This document shows, piece by piece, positions 51,614-63,153 of a DNA stretch of 64,000 nucleotides (position 1 is its first letter; each line of letters starts with the position of its first letter). Under the pieces are notes generated by a model, which saw only the letters and a list, made by a program, of their open reading frames with translations, made no database searches and was not told where the DNA came from. The position numbers and the translations under genes are program-made. Source of the DNA: Arthrobacter dokdonellae (lineage in GTDB: Bacteria > Actinomycetota > Actinomycetes > Actinomycetales > Micrococcaceae); NCBI RefSeq assembly GCF_003268655.1, contig NZ_CP029642.1, positions 1,798,001-1,862,000 on the forward strand, written 5' to 3'.

Positions 51614-52219
51614 ATGTTTGTCATGACGATCGATCAGCGCGGCAGCCGAAAGGGCATCGACCGGGTCCCCGAGCTGCTGGCCGCGCTCGAGGACATCCCG
51701 GTGGCCCTGCCCTTTGAGCGCTCCGTGGGCGATGAAATCCAGGGCGTGCTGGACGAACCGCGAGCCGTGGTGGAGGCCGCCCTGCGCGCGCTGCGCACCG
51801 GCCAATGGTATGTGGGCGTCGGCATCGGCGGCGTGGACCAGCCGCTCCCGTCCAGTCCGCGCGAAGGCTCCGGTGCCGCGTTCATTCTGGCCCGCCGCGC
51901 AGTGGACAGGGCCAAGAAGGCGGGGGAGCGCGTCCCGCTCGCCGTGGAGGCCGCTGTGGCGCCGGAGCGGGGCGGCCACGGCACGGCCGCGGAAGCCGTC
52001 CTGGTCCTCGTCGGCGGGCTGGTCCGGGGACGCACGGACGCGGAGTGGCGGGTGCTGGACGCGTTGGACCGGATCGCAAACCGCCGCCAGGTTGCGGCCG
52101 CCAAGATGCTCGGTATCAGCCCACAGGCGGTCAGCAAGGCCATCCTGCGCTCCGGCTGGCAGGAGGAGCAGGGCGGGCGCGCCGCAGCCGAACTGCTCCT
52201 GGCCCACGCCGACACCTAG
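51614..52219 (+). CDS. SatD-family DNA-binding protein
   Basis: 201 aa from ATG 51614 (or 51623). SatD wording: VMTIDQRGSRKGIDRVPELL, then WYVGVGIGGVDQPLPSSPRE and GSGAAFILARRAVDRAKKAG. A C-terminal HTH follows: ANRRQVAAAKMLGISPQAVS, then KAILRSGWQEEQGG. The role is thought to be regulatory. The next gene encodes the small membrane protein that commonly accompanies it. The promoter carries a perfect dyad, suggesting self-control. Confidence 0.75.
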   Translation: MFVMTIDQRGSRKGIDRVPELLAALEDIPVALPFERSVGDEIQGVLDEPRAVVEAALRALRTGQWYVGVGIGGVDQPLPSSPREGSGAAFILARRAVDRAKKAGERVPLAVEAAVAPERGGHGTAAEAVLVLVGGLVRGRTDAEWRVLDALDRIANRRQVAAAKMLGISPQAVSKAILRSGWQEEQGGRAAAELLLAHADT

Positions 52220-52315
52220 CCGGATCCCGGACGGGGGCGGAAATCCGCCGCACTGGCGGGCCCGGGCGGCATTGTCGGCCCGACTGGCTACGCTGGGAAG
52301 CGGACTGGAGGATGA

Positions 52316-52768
52316 ATGACATTTCTGTGGATCGTACTGACCGCGGCCGTGGCCTGCCTGGGCGGCTGGCCGCTGACCGCCGGCGTCCTGCGGCTGGCCA
52401 AGTCGCACTCCGTGCGCGCCGCCGATGCCCACGAGCTTCACGCGGGCGACCCAGAAGGGGCCCGCCACGCAGCGGCCGACCTCGACGACGGCGCCCCGCC
52501 GGCCGCCCCGGCCGCCCCGCCGGCCCCCGATGCGGGGGTCCTGCGAGGGGGACTGTTGATCGGCGTGCTGGAGCGGGCCGCCGTCGTGCTGGCCATCCTG
52601 GCGGGCCAGCCGGTGGCCATCGCCTACGTGGTCGCCATCAAGGGCCTGGGCAGGTATCCCGAACTGAAGCAGGCCCCGGCGGCCAGTGAGAGATTCATCA
52701 TCGGCACGTTGGCGTCGCTGCTGTGGGCGGCCGTGGTGGCCTGCGCGGCCAAAGCCCTCCTGCTATAG
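52316..52768 (+). CDS. Small membrane protein, satD partner
   Basis: 150 aa. An N-terminal membrane segment (TFLWIVLTAAVACLGGWPLT), an Ala/Asp/Pro-rich loop of about 50 residues, then two hydrophobic segments: LLIGVLERAAVVLAILAGQP, AIAYVVAIKGLGRYPELK, and FIIGTLASLLWAAVVACAAK. The VLERAAVVLAILAG and VAIKGLGRYPEL wording is typical of proteins next to satD in actinobacteria. Function unknown. Confidence 0.65.
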   Translation: MTFLWIVLTAAVACLGGWPLTAGVLRLAKSHSVRAADAHELHAGDPEGARHAAADLDDGAPPAAPAAPPAPDAGVLRGGLLIGVLERAAVVLAILAGQPVAIAYVVAIKGLGRYPELKQAPAASERFIIGTLASLLWAAVVACAAKALLL

Positions 52769-52777
52769 GGTGAAACC

Positions 52778-53071
52778 ATGACGATCTTTGCTGTTGAATA
52801 CGTTTATGGCCCCGAAGCCGAGGATGCCCGCACGGAACACCGGCCCAAGCACCGCGAATGGCTGGCGGCTCAGGCCGAGGCCGAAGTGGTGTTGGCCTCG
52901 GGGCCGTATGCCGACGGCGCGGGCGCGCTGCTGATCTTCAACGCCGTGGACGAAGCCGCGCTCCATGAAATCCTCAAGCAGGATCCCATGAGCGCCGGCG
53001 GAGGCGTCACGGGCCTGAAGGTCTCCGAGTGGAAGCCGGTCACCGGCCAGCTGAGCAAGTACCTGCCGTAG
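52778..53071 (+). CDS. YciI-family protein
   Basis: 97 aa. YCII fold: [20 protein letters not shown], then [20 protein letters not shown] and [20 protein letters not shown]. The conserved His and Asp of the family's putative active site appear as KHREWL and QDPM. A small cytosolic dimer of unknown reaction. It lies between the membrane protein and ispG; no operon role is evident. Confidence 0.8.
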   Translation: MTIFAVEYVYGPEAEDARTEHRPKHREWLAAQAEAEVVLASGPYADGAGALLIFNAVDEAALHEILKQDPMSAGGGVTGLKVSEWKPVTGQLSKYLP

Positions 53072-53195
53072 GCAGCGCCGCCCACCCACGGCGCCAACAC
53101 GCCTACAATTTAGAACAGACGATGCGCAAACGAATCGCGACGCCCGAAATCAGGCGCCGGGAACGCATCGCCTGGAAAACTTCAAGGAGCATATT

Positions 53196-54359
53196 TTGAC
53201 CTCGGTCAGCCTCGGAATGCCGCCACTGCCGCCTCCTGTCCTTGCCCCCCGGCGCAAAACCCGGCAGATCAAGGTCGGTTCCGTGGGCGTCGGCTCCGAC
53301 TTCCCCGTCAGCGTGCAGTCCATGACCACCACCAAGACCACGGACATCAATGCCACGCTGCAGCAGATTGCCGAGCTCACGGCCAGCGGCTGCGACATCG
53401 TCCGGGTCGCCTGCCCCTCGCAGGACGACGCCGACGCCCTGCCCATCATTGCCAAGAAGTCGCAGATCCCGGTCATCGCGGACATCCACTTCCAGCCCAA
53501 GTACGTCTTTGCCGCCATCGAGGCCGGGTGCGCGGCCGTCCGCGTGAACCCGGGCAACATCCGCAAGTTTGACGATCAGGTCAAGGAGATCGCCCAGGCC
53601 GCCAAGGACCACGGCACGTCCATCCGGATCGGTGTCAACGCCGGCTCGCTGGAGCCCTCCATCATGAAGAAGTACGGTAAGGCCACCCCCGAGGCCCTGG
53701 TCGAGTCCGCCGTCTGGGAGGCGTCCCTCTTCGAGGAGCACGGCTTCCACGACTTCAAGATCTCCGTCAAGCACAACGACCCCGTGGTCATGGTGGCCGC
53801 CTACGAGATGCTCGCCGAGCAGGGCGACTGGCCCCTGCACCTGGGCGTCACCGAGGCCGGACCCGCGTTTCAGGGCACCATCAAGTCCGCGGTTGCCTTC
53901 GGCGCGCTGCTCTCCAAGGGCATCGGCGACACCATCCGCGTGTCCCTCTCCGCGCCGCCGGTGGAGGAGATCAAGGTCGGGAACCAGATCCTGCAGTCGC
54001 TGAACCTGCGTCCGCGCAAGCTGGAAATTGTTTCCTGCCCGTCCTGCGGCCGGGCCCAGGTGGACGTGTACAAGCTGGCCGAGGAAGTGACCGCGGGCCT
54101 GGAAGGCATGGAGGTGCCGCTTCGCGTGGCCGTCATGGGCTGCGTTGTCAACGGGCCCGGCGAGGCCCGGGAGGCGGATCTGGGCGTGGCCTCGGGCAAC
54201 GGCAAGGGCCAGATCTTCGTCAGGGGCCAGGTCATCAAGACCGTCCCCGAGGACCAGATCGTGGAAACGTTGATTGAAGAAGCCATGCGAATCGCCGAAG
54301 AGATGGAGTCCGATGCCGACAATCCGCTCCCGGGTGGCCCCGTGGTCAGCGTCTCCTAA
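53196..54359 (+). CDS. ispG: 4-hydroxy-3-methylbut-2-enyl diphosphate synthase
   Basis: 387 aa from TTG 53196 (AAGGAG 9 nt upstream). TIM-barrel part: [20 protein letters not shown], then [15 protein letters not shown] and [12 protein letters not shown]. The [4Fe-4S] part has [16 protein letters not shown] and [20 protein letters not shown]. It converts methylerythritol cyclodiphosphate to HMBPP in the MEP pathway started by dxr. Its 3' end may overlap the next gene. Confidence 0.97.
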   Translation: MTSVSLGMPPLPPPVLAPRRKTRQIKVGSVGVGSDFPVSVQSMTTTKTTDINATLQQIAELTASGCDIVRVACPSQDDADALPIIAKKSQIPVIADIHFQPKYVFAAIEAGCAAVRVNPGNIRKFDDQVKEIAQAAKDHGTSIRIGVNAGSLEPSIMKKYGKATPEALVESAVWEASLFEEHGFHDFKISVKHNDPVVMVAAYEMLAEQGDWPLHLGVTEAGPAFQGTIKSAVAFGALLSKGIGDTIRVSLSAPPVEEIKVGNQILQSLNLRPRKLEIVSCPSCGRAQVDVYKLAEEVTAGLEGMEVPLRVAVMGCVVNGPGEAREADLGVASGNGKGQIFVRGQVIKTVPEDQIVETLIEEAMRIAEEMESDADNPLPGGPVVSVS

Positions 54360-54378
54360 AGGCGCAGTCCAGGGCCCC

Positions 54379-55209
54379 GTGCGCGTCCTGGTCCACGAGG
54401 ACACGGCCGCGCTCCGGGCCCTCGTGGCGCGCGATCCCGTGGCTAACGTATTTATGGATGCGTTGCTCACCGCGGGCGGCAGCGCCGTGCCCGCGCAGCG
54501 CGGTGCCGTGATCCTTGGCTTTTTTGAGCACGGCGGCACCCAGCTGGCCGCCGCCTGCTGGGTGGGTTCCAATGTGGTCCCCATTGGTGTCGACGCCGCC
54601 CAGGCCGGGCACTTCGGGCGCTGGATCGCCTCCCACTGGCAGCCGCACGCGTCGATCTTCGGTCCCGCCGCCGCGGTCCTGGGCCTCATGGAGACCCTGT
54701 CCGGGGCGGGCATCAGCGCCCAGGAGGTCCGTCCCAACCAGCCGCTGCTGGTCATCGCCGGACCGCCGCGGATGGCCCCCAACCCGGCCCTGAAGCCAAG
54801 CACCAACAGCCGCTTCAACGAAGTGCTGGCCGCGGCCGCCGCCATGTTCGAGGAAGAAGTAGGCTACTCGCCCTTCCTGGGCGGGGAGGAAAACTACCGC
54901 CGCCGTGTGGCGTGGTTGATCAACAACGGCCACTCCTTCAGCCACTGCGAACCCGACGGCGAAGTGGTCTTCAAGGCCGATCTCGGCGCCGTCACCCCGC
55001 GCGCCACCCAGGTCCAGGGGGTGTGGATGAACCCGAGCTACCGCGGACTGGGGCTGAGCGCGGGGTACATGGCCGGCGTCGTGCTTTATGCCCAACAGCT
55101 TGCGCCGGTGACCAGCCTGTATGTCAATGACTTCAACCACCGCGCCCGCGCCGTCTATGAAAAGGTCGGCTTTGAGCAGGTGGGCACCTTCGCCACCGTG
55201 CTGTTCTAA
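54379..55209 (+). CDS. GNAT acetyltransferase with DUF4081-like N-terminus
   Basis: 276 aa from GTG 54379; the frame is open from 54274, but VRVLVHEDTAALRALVARDP is where homologues start. The N-terminal domain (to about 130) is DUF4081-like. The C-terminal GNAT domain has VQGVWMNPSYRGLGLSAGYM (acetyl-CoA loop) and YVNDFNHRARAVYEKVGFEQ. This gene follows ispG in many actinobacteria (Rv2867c in Mycobacterium tuberculosis). Substrate unknown. Confidence 0.85.
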   Translation: MRVLVHEDTAALRALVARDPVANVFMDALLTAGGSAVPAQRGAVILGFFEHGGTQLAAACWVGSNVVPIGVDAAQAGHFGRWIASHWQPHASIFGPAAAVLGLMETLSGAGISAQEVRPNQPLLVIAGPPRMAPNPALKPSTNSRFNEVLAAAAAMFEEEVGYSPFLGGEENYRRRVAWLINNGHSFSHCEPDGEVVFKADLGAVTPRATQVQGVWMNPSYRGLGLSAGYMAGVVLYAQQLAPVTSLYVNDFNHRARAVYEKVGFEQVGTFATVLF

Positions 55210-55244
55210 GGTGCCACGATCGCGACGGCGCGAAGGGGATGGTG

Positions 55245-55877
55245 ATGGGATCGGAGCGGATGCGCCGCAGTGGCGCGGCAAGGGGGTGGGCGTGGCTGAC
55301 ACTGGCAGGCGCCGTGGTGTACGTTGCACTGGATGTCGTTGCCCAGCTCCTGCCACCGCACTACGGCCCGGTCCGGCAGGCGGAGAGCGACCTTGGCGTC
55401 GGTCCGTTTGGGTGGGTCATGAGCGTCAACTTCATCGTGCGCGGGCTGCTGACCGCCTGTGCCCTGGTTCCGCTCGTCCGGAGCGTCCCGGGTGCCACGC
55501 GGGGAGCCGTGGGGCTTTCTCTGCTCGGCGGCTGGGCCGCGTGCTCGGTGCTGCTGGCGTTCTTTCCCACTGACATTCTCGACGGCGGCAGCCGGTTCGC
55601 CGCGACGGGTCCGACGGCACACGGACGGATCCACCTGCTGCTGGCCCTGGTTGCCTTTGCCTGTGCGGCCGCCGGGATCCTGATCCTCTCCCGCCAGGTT
55701 CCGTTCCGGGGCGGGATGCCCATCGCCTGGACCGCCGTGGCCGCGCTGGTCCTGCTGGTGCCGGCACAGCGCGCCCAGGTGGGTGGCCTGGTGGAGCGCG
55801 CCTTCCTCCTGCTTGTGCTGCTCTGGCTGGTGCTGGCCGCCGGCGCGGCTTCCCGTGCCCCCGGCCGCGTCCCCTGA
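55245..55877 (+). CDS. DUF998-family membrane protein
   Basis: 210 aa from ATG 55245 (AAGGGG 6 nt upstream). Six hydrophobic segments: WLTLAGAVVYVALDVVAQLL, then WVMSVNFIVRGLLTACALVP, GLSLLGGWAACSVLLAFFPT, HLLLALVAFACAAAGILIL, IAWTAVAALVLLVPAQ and FLLLVLLWLVLAAG. FPTD and a His between segments fit DUF998. Function unknown. Confidence 0.7.
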   Translation: MGSERMRRSGAARGWAWLTLAGAVVYVALDVVAQLLPPHYGPVRQAESDLGVGPFGWVMSVNFIVRGLLTACALVPLVRSVPGATRGAVGLSLLGGWAACSVLLAFFPTDILDGGSRFAATGPTAHGRIHLLLALVAFACAAAGILILSRQVPFRGGMPIAWTAVAALVLLVPAQRAQVGGLVERAFLLLVLLWLVLAAGAASRAPGRVP

Positions 55878-55906
55878 GGGGATCCCGCAGCTTTTCTGCG
55901 ATACGA

Positions 55907-55938
55907 TTATGCAACTTGTTGCGCAAAGGAGTGCATAA
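55907..55938 (+). promoter_or_regulatory. Nested palindromes before the FadH-like gene
   Basis: TTATGCA (55907-55913) and TGCATAA (55932-55938) are perfect inverted arms. Inside, GCAAC and GTTGC (55911-55922) form another dyad around TT. AAAGGAG follows before the ATG. This is a candidate operator for the PadR regulator encoded downstream. Confidence 0.65.
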
Positions 55939-57966
<2,028 letters not shown>

Positions 57967-57978
57967 AGGTCACTTTCC

Positions 57979-58518
57979 ATGTCGCTGCCGCACGCGATCC
58001 TGACGTCGCTGCTGGAAAAGCCGTGCACGGGCGCCGAACTGGCCCGGCGCTTTGACAAGTCGCTGGGCTACTTCTGGCAGGCCACCCACCAGCAGATCTA
58101 CCGGGAACTGGGAAGGCTTGAAGAGGACGGGCTGATCGTGGCCCGCGGCCGCGCCACTGCGCGCGGCAGCCAGCGGCATTTTGACGTCCGGCCGCGCGGG
58201 CGCGCTGAGCTGGAACGGTGGAGCCTGGTGGCAGCGGATCCCCGGCCCGTCCGCGACGCCCTGCTGGTCCGGCTCCGGGCCGCGGCCGTGCTGGGCACCG
58301 TGGGCCTGGACGCGGAAATCCTGCGGCACCGGCAGCTGCACCGGGACACCCTCGAGCGGTACCGGACCATCGAGGCCCGCGACTTTCCGGCCGGCGCAAC
58401 CTTGGACCGTGCCAATGAGCTGCAGCGGGCAGTGTTGCGGGCCGGCATCGCCTTCGAGGAGTCGTGGCTGGCCTGGTGCGCCGAAACGCTGTCCACTGCG
58501 TTCCACACAGGTGCCTAA
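57979..58518 (+). CDS. PadR-family regulator
   Basis: 179 aa. PadR winged helix: HAILTSLLEKPCTGAELARR, then FWQATHQQIYRELGRLEEDG. A C-terminal helical dimer region follows (residues 90-175). Same transcript as the FadH-like gene, so it probably senses an aromatic or enone ligand and represses at the nested palindromes 55907-55938. Confidence 0.88.
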   Translation: MSLPHAILTSLLEKPCTGAELARRFDKSLGYFWQATHQQIYRELGRLEEDGLIVARGRATARGSQRHFDVRPRGRAELERWSLVAADPRPVRDALLVRLRAAAVLGTVGLDAEILRHRQLHRDTLERYRTIEARDFPAGATLDRANELQRAVLRAGIAFEESWLAWCAETLSTAFHTGA

Positions 58519-58582
58519 AGAGGCGCCTGGAAAGCGGCCTTTGTCCCGGACCCTGGCGGCAGTCGGTGCTTGCGTCACGTGG

Positions 58583-59221
58583 TTACATGCCGGGGGCGGG
58601 GCTGCCCGTGGCGGTGCCTTCGCCGGTCAGGGTGCCGGTCAGGTAGTGCTGCAGGACCGGTCCGACCAGTGCCACGAGTTCGTCGTGGCCGGCCGAGGCG
58701 AGCGGGTCGGCCCGCAGCAGGTACCGGGCCACCATGAGCCCGATCAGCTGGCTCGCCACCAGCGCCCCCCGGCGGTCCAGTTCCTCCCGGCTGCCCGGCA
58801 GCCCGGCCAGGGCCCGCGTCAGGATGCGCTTGAAGAGGACCTGCCGGATCAGCGCGCCCTGGGCCTTGGAGGCCGTGGCGCTGCGCAGCAGTGCCAGCAG
58901 GGCCGGCTGGGCGGCGGAATCCCACAGCGTGAGGAGTGCGCGCAGCAAGGCTTCGCCCCGTACCTCGGCTGGTGTTTCACTGACCGCGCCCAACACCTGC
59001 GCAGGATCCACCGGCAGCTCCACGCAGGCGTTGAACAGCTCCTCCTTGCCGGCGTACCAGTGGTGGACCATCGCCGGGTCCACGCCGGCGTCGCGGGCCA
59101 CTTCGCGCAGGCTGGTGGCCGCGTAGCCATGCTCGGCGAACAGTTTGCGGGCGCTGCCCAGGACCAGTTCGCGGGAGGTGGTGCGGCCCTGCCGGCGGCC
59201 GCGCCGCGGCGAGGTGCGCAC
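58583..59221 (-). CDS. TetR-family regulator of the ABC exporter
   Basis: 212 aa. The N-terminal HTH has ELVLGSARKLFAEHGYAATS, then LREVARDAGVDPAMVHHWYA; a basic tail with RRGRRQGR precedes it. The ligand domain resembles TetR_C of drug regulators. It is the last of three same-strand genes, 4 bp after the permease, so exporter and repressor are made together. Confidence 0.88.
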   Translation of the reverse strand: MRTSPRRGRRQGRTTSRELVLGSARKLFAEHGYAATSLREVARDAGVDPAMVHHWYAGKEELFNACVELPVDPAQVLGAVSETPAEVRGEALLRALLTLWDSAAQPALLALLRSATASKAQGALIRQVLFKRILTRALAGLPGSREELDRRGALVASQLIGLMVARYLLRADPLASAGHDELVALVGPVLQHYLTGTLTGEGTATGSPAPGM

Positions 59222-59225
59222 CCGG

Positions 59226-59981
59226 CTACGCCGTCCGGCGACGCAGGGTCAGGGAGGCGAGCAGCAGGCCGGCCACCACAAAGCAGGCCACCACCACCAG
59301 GTCCGTGCCCATGGCCGAGGTCGCGCTGGCGTGGCCAGCAATTTCCTGCAGCGCATCGACCGAGTACGTCAGGGGAAGCACGTTGGAGATGGCCTCCAAG
59401 ACGGAGTTCATCTGGTCCCGGGCCACGAACAGCCCGCACAGCAGGATCTGGGGGATCACCACCACGGGCATGAACTGGACGGCCTGGAACTCCGTGGTGG
59501 CGAACGCGGAACAGAGCAGGCCCAGCGCCACGCCCAGCACCGAATTGACGACCGCCACGAGGACGACCCACCCGGCGTTTCCCTGGATGTCCATGCCGAA
59601 CACCCAATATGCCACGGCCGTGGCCACCACCGACTGCAGGGCCGCCATGAGGGAGAATGCCAGCGCATACCCAAACAGGAGGTCACCTTTGTGGATGGGC
59701 GTGGTGAGCAGCCGTTCCAGGGTGCCGGACGTGCGCTCGCGCAGCATGGTGATGGAGGTGACCAGGAACATGACAATGAAAGGGAAGATCGCCAGCATCA
59801 TCAGCCCCACCCGGTCAAAGGTGCTGGGCACCCCGGGCGGCAGTTGCTCGTTTTGGTACAGCCAATACACCACGGCCAGCAGCACCGAGGGAACCACCAG
59901 GATCAGCGCAATGCTGCGGGGATCGCCCTTGAGCTGCTGCAGGACGCGCACATTCGTCGCCCACATCATCCGCCAGTTCAT
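59226..59981 (-). CDS. ABC-2 type permease
   Basis: 251 aa from ATG 59981. Six hydrophobic segments; the coupling loop MLRERTSGTLERLLTTPIHK is typical of ABC-2 exporters, and residues FMPVVVIPQILLCGLFVARD and LPLTYSVDALQEIAGH mark the C-terminal half. The start overlaps the ATPase stop (ATGA). It exports an unknown drug or lipid with that ATPase. Confidence 0.9.
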   Translation of the reverse strand: MNWRMMWATNVRVLQQLKGDPRSIALILVVPSVLLAVVYWLYQNEQLPPGVPSTFDRVGLMMLAIFPFIVMFLVTSITMLRERTSGTLERLLTTPIHKGDLLFGYALAFSLMAALQSVVATAVAYWVFGMDIQGNAGWVVLVAVVNSVLGVALGLLCSAFATTEFQAVQFMPVVVIPQILLCGLFVARDQMNSVLEAISNVLPLTYSVDALQEIAGHASATSAMGTDLVVVACFVVAGLLLASLTLRRRTA

Positions 59982-60805
59982 CGTGCCGTTCCCCCTGGTC
60001 CCGCCGTGCCCTCGGCCTGGATCAGCCGCAGGAATGCCAATTCCAGGTCGTCGGTGCCGCCGCGCCGGCGAAGCTCGGCAGGTGTGAGCTGGGCCAGCAG
60101 CCGGGCGTCGCGCAGCAGCAGCAGCGAATCGCAGTGCCCGGCCTCCTCCATGACGTGGCTGGAGATGACGAGCGTGGTGCCGGCGGCGGCCATGTCGGCA
60201 AACTGGGACCAAAGGTCGGCGCGCAGCACGGGGTCCAGGCCCACGGTGGGCTCGTCCAGGAACAGCAGCCGCGGCTTGGAGACCAGTGCACAGGCCAGGG
60301 AGACCCGGTTGAACTGGCCGCCCGAGAGGTCGCCGGCCTTCCGCTTAAGGAAGTCTGAGAGCCCGACGGCGGCGACCGCCTCCAGTGCGTCAGCCCGGCT
60401 CCGGCTGTGCATGGCGCCGAAATACCGCACGTTGTCCAGGACGCTCAGGTCCCGGTACACGCTCGGCGCCTGGGTGACGTAGCCGACGTCGTGCCTCAAG
60501 GTAGGGTCGCCAGCGGGACGTCCCAGCACGCGGACCTCCCCGCCGGTGATCCTTTGCACGCCCACAAGTGCCCGGATCAGCGTGGTCTTGCCACTGCCGG
60601 AGGGGCCGAGCAGGCCCGTGATCCGGCCGGCGGGAATCGTGAAGCTCAGGTCCCGCAACACGTCCGTCCTGCCGCGGTGGACCACCAGGTTTTCCACGGT
60701 GACGCTGCCGGACCCGCCGGCCGGGCGGCCGGGTGCGCCGGGGCTGGCCGGGACCGGAGGCCGTACCGCGGCGAAGGGGGTTGGCAGTTCTGCCCTGTGT
60801 GACAC
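59978..60805 (-). CDS. ABC transporter ATP-binding protein
   Basis: 275 aa from GTG 60805 (GGGAGG upstream); a longer start at 60859 is possible. After a Pro-rich 30-residue lead: Walker A LLGPSGSGKTTLI, signature LSGGQFNRVS, Walker B RLLFLDEPTVGLDP and H-loop ISSHVMEEAGHC. Partner of the ABC-2 permease and TetR regulator downstream. Divergent from proS. Confidence 0.9.
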   Translation of the reverse strand: MSHRAELPTPFAAVRPPVPASPGAPGRPAGGSGSVTVENLVVHRGRTDVLRDLSFTIPAGRITGLLGPSGSGKTTLIRALVGVQRITGGEVRVLGRPAGDPTLRHDVGYVTQAPSVYRDLSVLDNVRYFGAMHSRSRADALEAVAAVGLSDFLKRKAGDLSGGQFNRVSLACALVSKPRLLFLDEPTVGLDPVLRADLWSQFADMAAAGTTLVISSHVMEEAGHCDSLLLLRDARLLAQLTPAELRRRGGTDDLELAFLRLIQAEGTAGPGGTAR

Positions 60806-61008
60806 ATGACCTCCCGGAACCGGCAATTCACCAGATGATGAATTAAAGCTAACCCCCACGACCGTCCTTGTCCACAGGTCCGGCGACGGAACATCGGGCC
60901 CCGGGCGTTGCGCCGGCTGTGTGCCGCCCGACGGCAGGAACCGGTAGATTGGTACTGGCCCGCCAACCCACGGCGGGCGCCCAACTGCTCAAGAAACGGA
61001 AAATCCGC

Positions 61009-62802
61009 GTGGCCCTTCGCCTTTCCACACTCTTCCTTCGCACCCTCCGTGAGGATCCCGTCGACGCCGAGGTGGACAGCCACAAACTGCTCCTGCGCGC
61101 CGGCTACATCCGCCGGGCCGCCCCCGGCATCTACACGTGGCTGCCGCTGGGCCTGCGCGTGCTGCGCAAGGTGGAGGCCATCGTGCGCGAGGAGATGGAC
61201 GCCATCGGTGCCCAGGAGGTCCACTTTCCGGCGCTGCTGCCCAAGGAGCCCTACGAGGTCACCAACCGGTGGGTGGAGTACGGCGACGGCATCTTCCGCC
61301 TCAAGGACCGCAAGGGCGCGGACTACCTGCTGGCCCCCACACACGAGGAACTGTTCACGCTGCTGGTCAAGGACCTGTATTCCTCCTACAAGGACCTGCC
61401 GCTGTCCATCTACCAGATCCAGGCCAAGTACCGCGACGAGGCCCGTCCCCGCGCCGGCCTGCTCCGCGGGCGCGAGTTCATCATGAAGGACTCCTACTCC
61501 TTCGACATTGACGACGCCGGACTGGACGCCAGCTACGTGGCCCACCGCGGCGCGTACCTGCGCATCTTTGAGCGCCTGGGCCTGGAAGTCATCCCCGTCG
61601 CCGCCACGGCCGGCGCCATGGGAGGGTCCAAGAGCGAGGAATTCCTGCACCCGTCCGCCATCGGCGAGGACACCTTCGTGCGGTCCGCCGGAGGCTATGC
61701 GGCCAACGTTGAGGCCGTCACCACGGTGGTCCCGGAGGACATCGACTTCACCGACGCACCCGCCGCCGTGGTCCGCGACACGCCTGACACGCCCACCATC
61801 GACACGCTCGTCGCGGCGGCCAACCACCTGGCACCCAAGGACGACGGCGACTGGACGGCGGCGGACACGCTGAAGAACGTGGTGCTGGCCATCGACCTGC
61901 CCACCGGTGAACGGCAGATCGTGGTCATCGGCGTCCCCGGCGACCGGGCCGTGGACCTCAAGCGCATTGAGGCGAACATCGGCGTGCACCTCGCCGTGGG
62001 CGGCGAGGTGGGCGTGGAGGCGGCCAACGAGGCGGACTTGAAGAAGCACCCCGGACTTGTCAAGGGCTACATCGGCCCGGGCCTCACACTCGACGGCGCC
62101 GTGCTGGGCGCGGAGGCCTCCACCAAGCTGCTGTACCTGGTGGATCCGCGCGTCGTCCCCGGCACGGCGTGGGTTACCGGGGCCAACGAGCCCGGCAGGC
62201 ACGTCTTCGGCCTGGTCGCCGGGCGCGACTTCGGCTGGGACGGCACCATCGAAGCCGTCGAAGTGCGGGCGGGCGATCCCGCCCCGGACGGCTCCGGCCC
62301 CCTGGAAGCCGCCCGCGGCATCGAAATGGGACACATCTTCGCCCTGGGCCGCAAGTACAGCGAGGCCCTGGACCTGAAGGTGTTGGATTCGAACGGGAAA
62401 CTGGCAGTGGTCACGATGGGTTCCTACGGCATTGGCATCACCCGCGCGGTCGCGGCCCTGGCGGAGTCGAACCACGACGACAAGGGCCTGCTCTGGCCCG
62501 TGAACGTGGCACCGGCACACGTCCACGTGGTCGCCGTGGGCCGTGGGGCCGAAATCTTTGAAGCGGCTGAGTCCCTGACCGCCGAGCTGGAAACAGCCGG
62601 GCTGGAAGTCATCTACGATGACCGCCCCAAGGTTTCCCCCGGAGTGAAGTTCGGCGACGCCGAGCTTCTGGGCGTCCCCACCATCCTGGCTGTCGGCCGC
62701 GGGCTCGTGGACGGCCTCGTCGAAATCAAGGACCGCGCCACCGGCAGCGCCGAAAACGTGCCCGTCGCCGACGCCGTCAAGTACATCCTCGACCACCAAT
62801 AG
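61009..62802 (+). CDS. proS: Prolyl-tRNA synthetase (bacterial type)
   Basis: 597 aa from GTG 61009 ([20 protein letters not shown]). Class II motifs: [20 protein letters not shown] (motif 1 region), [20 protein letters not shown] (motif 2) and [14 protein letters not shown] (motif 3). The bacterial editing insertion spans about 230-400, and the anticodon domain is C-terminal. It charges tRNA-Pro and edits mischarged Ala. Its location after ispG matches other actinobacteria. A terminator follows. Confidence 0.97.
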   Translation: MALRLSTLFLRTLREDPVDAEVDSHKLLLRAGYIRRAAPGIYTWLPLGLRVLRKVEAIVREEMDAIGAQEVHFPALLPKEPYEVTNRWVEYGDGIFRLKDRKGADYLLAPTHEELFTLLVKDLYSSYKDLPLSIYQIQAKYRDEARPRAGLLRGREFIMKDSYSFDIDDAGLDASYVAHRGAYLRIFERLGLEVIPVAATAGAMGGSKSEEFLHPSAIGEDTFVRSAGGYAANVEAVTTVVPEDIDFTDAPAAVVRDTPDTPTIDTLVAAANHLAPKDDGDWTAADTLKNVVLAIDLPTGERQIVVIGVPGDRAVDLKRIEANIGVHLAVGGEVGVEAANEADLKKHPGLVKGYIGPGLTLDGAVLGAEASTKLLYLVDPRVVPGTAWVTGANEPGRHVFGLVAGRDFGWDGTIEAVEVRAGDPAPDGSGPLEAARGIEMGHIFALGRKYSEALDLKVLDSNGKLAVVTMGSYGIGITRAVAALAESNHDDKGLLWPVNVAPAHVHVVAVGRGAEIFEAAESLTAELETAGLEVIYDDRPKVSPGVKFGDAELLGVPTILAVGRGLVDGLVEIKDRATGSAENVPVADAVKYILDHQ

Positions 62803-62806
62803 TCCG

Positions 62807-62832
62807 ACAGGCCCGGGTCGCCGGGCCTGTTC
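62807..62832 (+). terminator. Terminator after proS
   Basis: ACAGGCCCGG pairs with CCGGGCCTGT (10 bp, loop GTCG), followed by a short TTCG. It is strong in stem but poor in T residues. Confidence 0.7.
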
Positions 62833-62883
62833 GTCCGGTGGTCGGGCCTGTCGAGGCCCGGCGGGGCCGTGGTTGACTCCGGC

Positions 62884-62980
62884 GCAGGCCCGGCATTTTT
62901 CCGGCGACTATCCGACACCACGGCCGCGGGCGGCCTTTGGCGCCTCCTTGACGTCGCCTACAAAAAATGCCGGCTCCTGC
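62884..62980 (-). ncRNA. Structured element A, covarying with element B
   Basis: Read on the minus strand: outer stem GCAGG with CCTGC, stem P0 CCGGCATTTTT with AAAAATGCCGG, 4/2-nt internal loop, P1 GGCGAC with GTCGCC, loop GTCAAGGA / GGATA, P2 GGCGCC with GGTGTC (two G-U pairs), loop AAA / GT, P3 GGCCG with CGGCC, tetraloop CCCG. Loops are conserved with element B while P0, P1 and P2 differ but still pair. RNA versus DNA function is not known. Confidence 0.6.
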
Positions 62981-63000
62981 CCCTGGTGCCCATGTCACCG

Positions 63001-63037
63001 CCGCCCCGGGCCGCGCAATGCGCGCGGCCCGGGGCGG
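63001..63037 (+). repeat. Perfect 16-bp hairpin between the two structured elements
   Basis: CCGCCCCGGGCCGCGC (63001-63016) pairs fully with 63022-63037 around AATGC. No T-tract follows, so it is not a standard terminator. It sits midway between structured elements A and B. Confidence 0.75.
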
Positions 63038-63050
63038 TCCTGTGGCACGA

Positions 63051-63153
63051 GGCGGCGAAGCCGCTGTTTTTGAAAGTCCGGCGTAAAGGAGACCGTAAGG
63101 CCGCCCGCGGCCGGCGGTCGGATAGCCGGACGTAAAAACAGCGGTCCGCCGCC
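63051..63153 (+). ncRNA. Structured element B, covarying with element A
   Basis: Outer stem GGCGGCG with CGCCGCC; P0 CCGCTGTTTTT (63061-63071) with AAAAACAGCGG (63134-63144); loop GAAA / GT; P1 GTCCGGC with GCCGGAC; loop GTAAAGGA / GGATA; P2 GACCG with CGGTC; loop TAA / GG; P3 GGCCG with CGGCC; tetraloop CCCG. P0-P3 and their loops have the same order and loop sizes as element A, in opposite orientation. Upstream of the TauE/SafE gene by about 90 bp. Confidence 0.6.
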
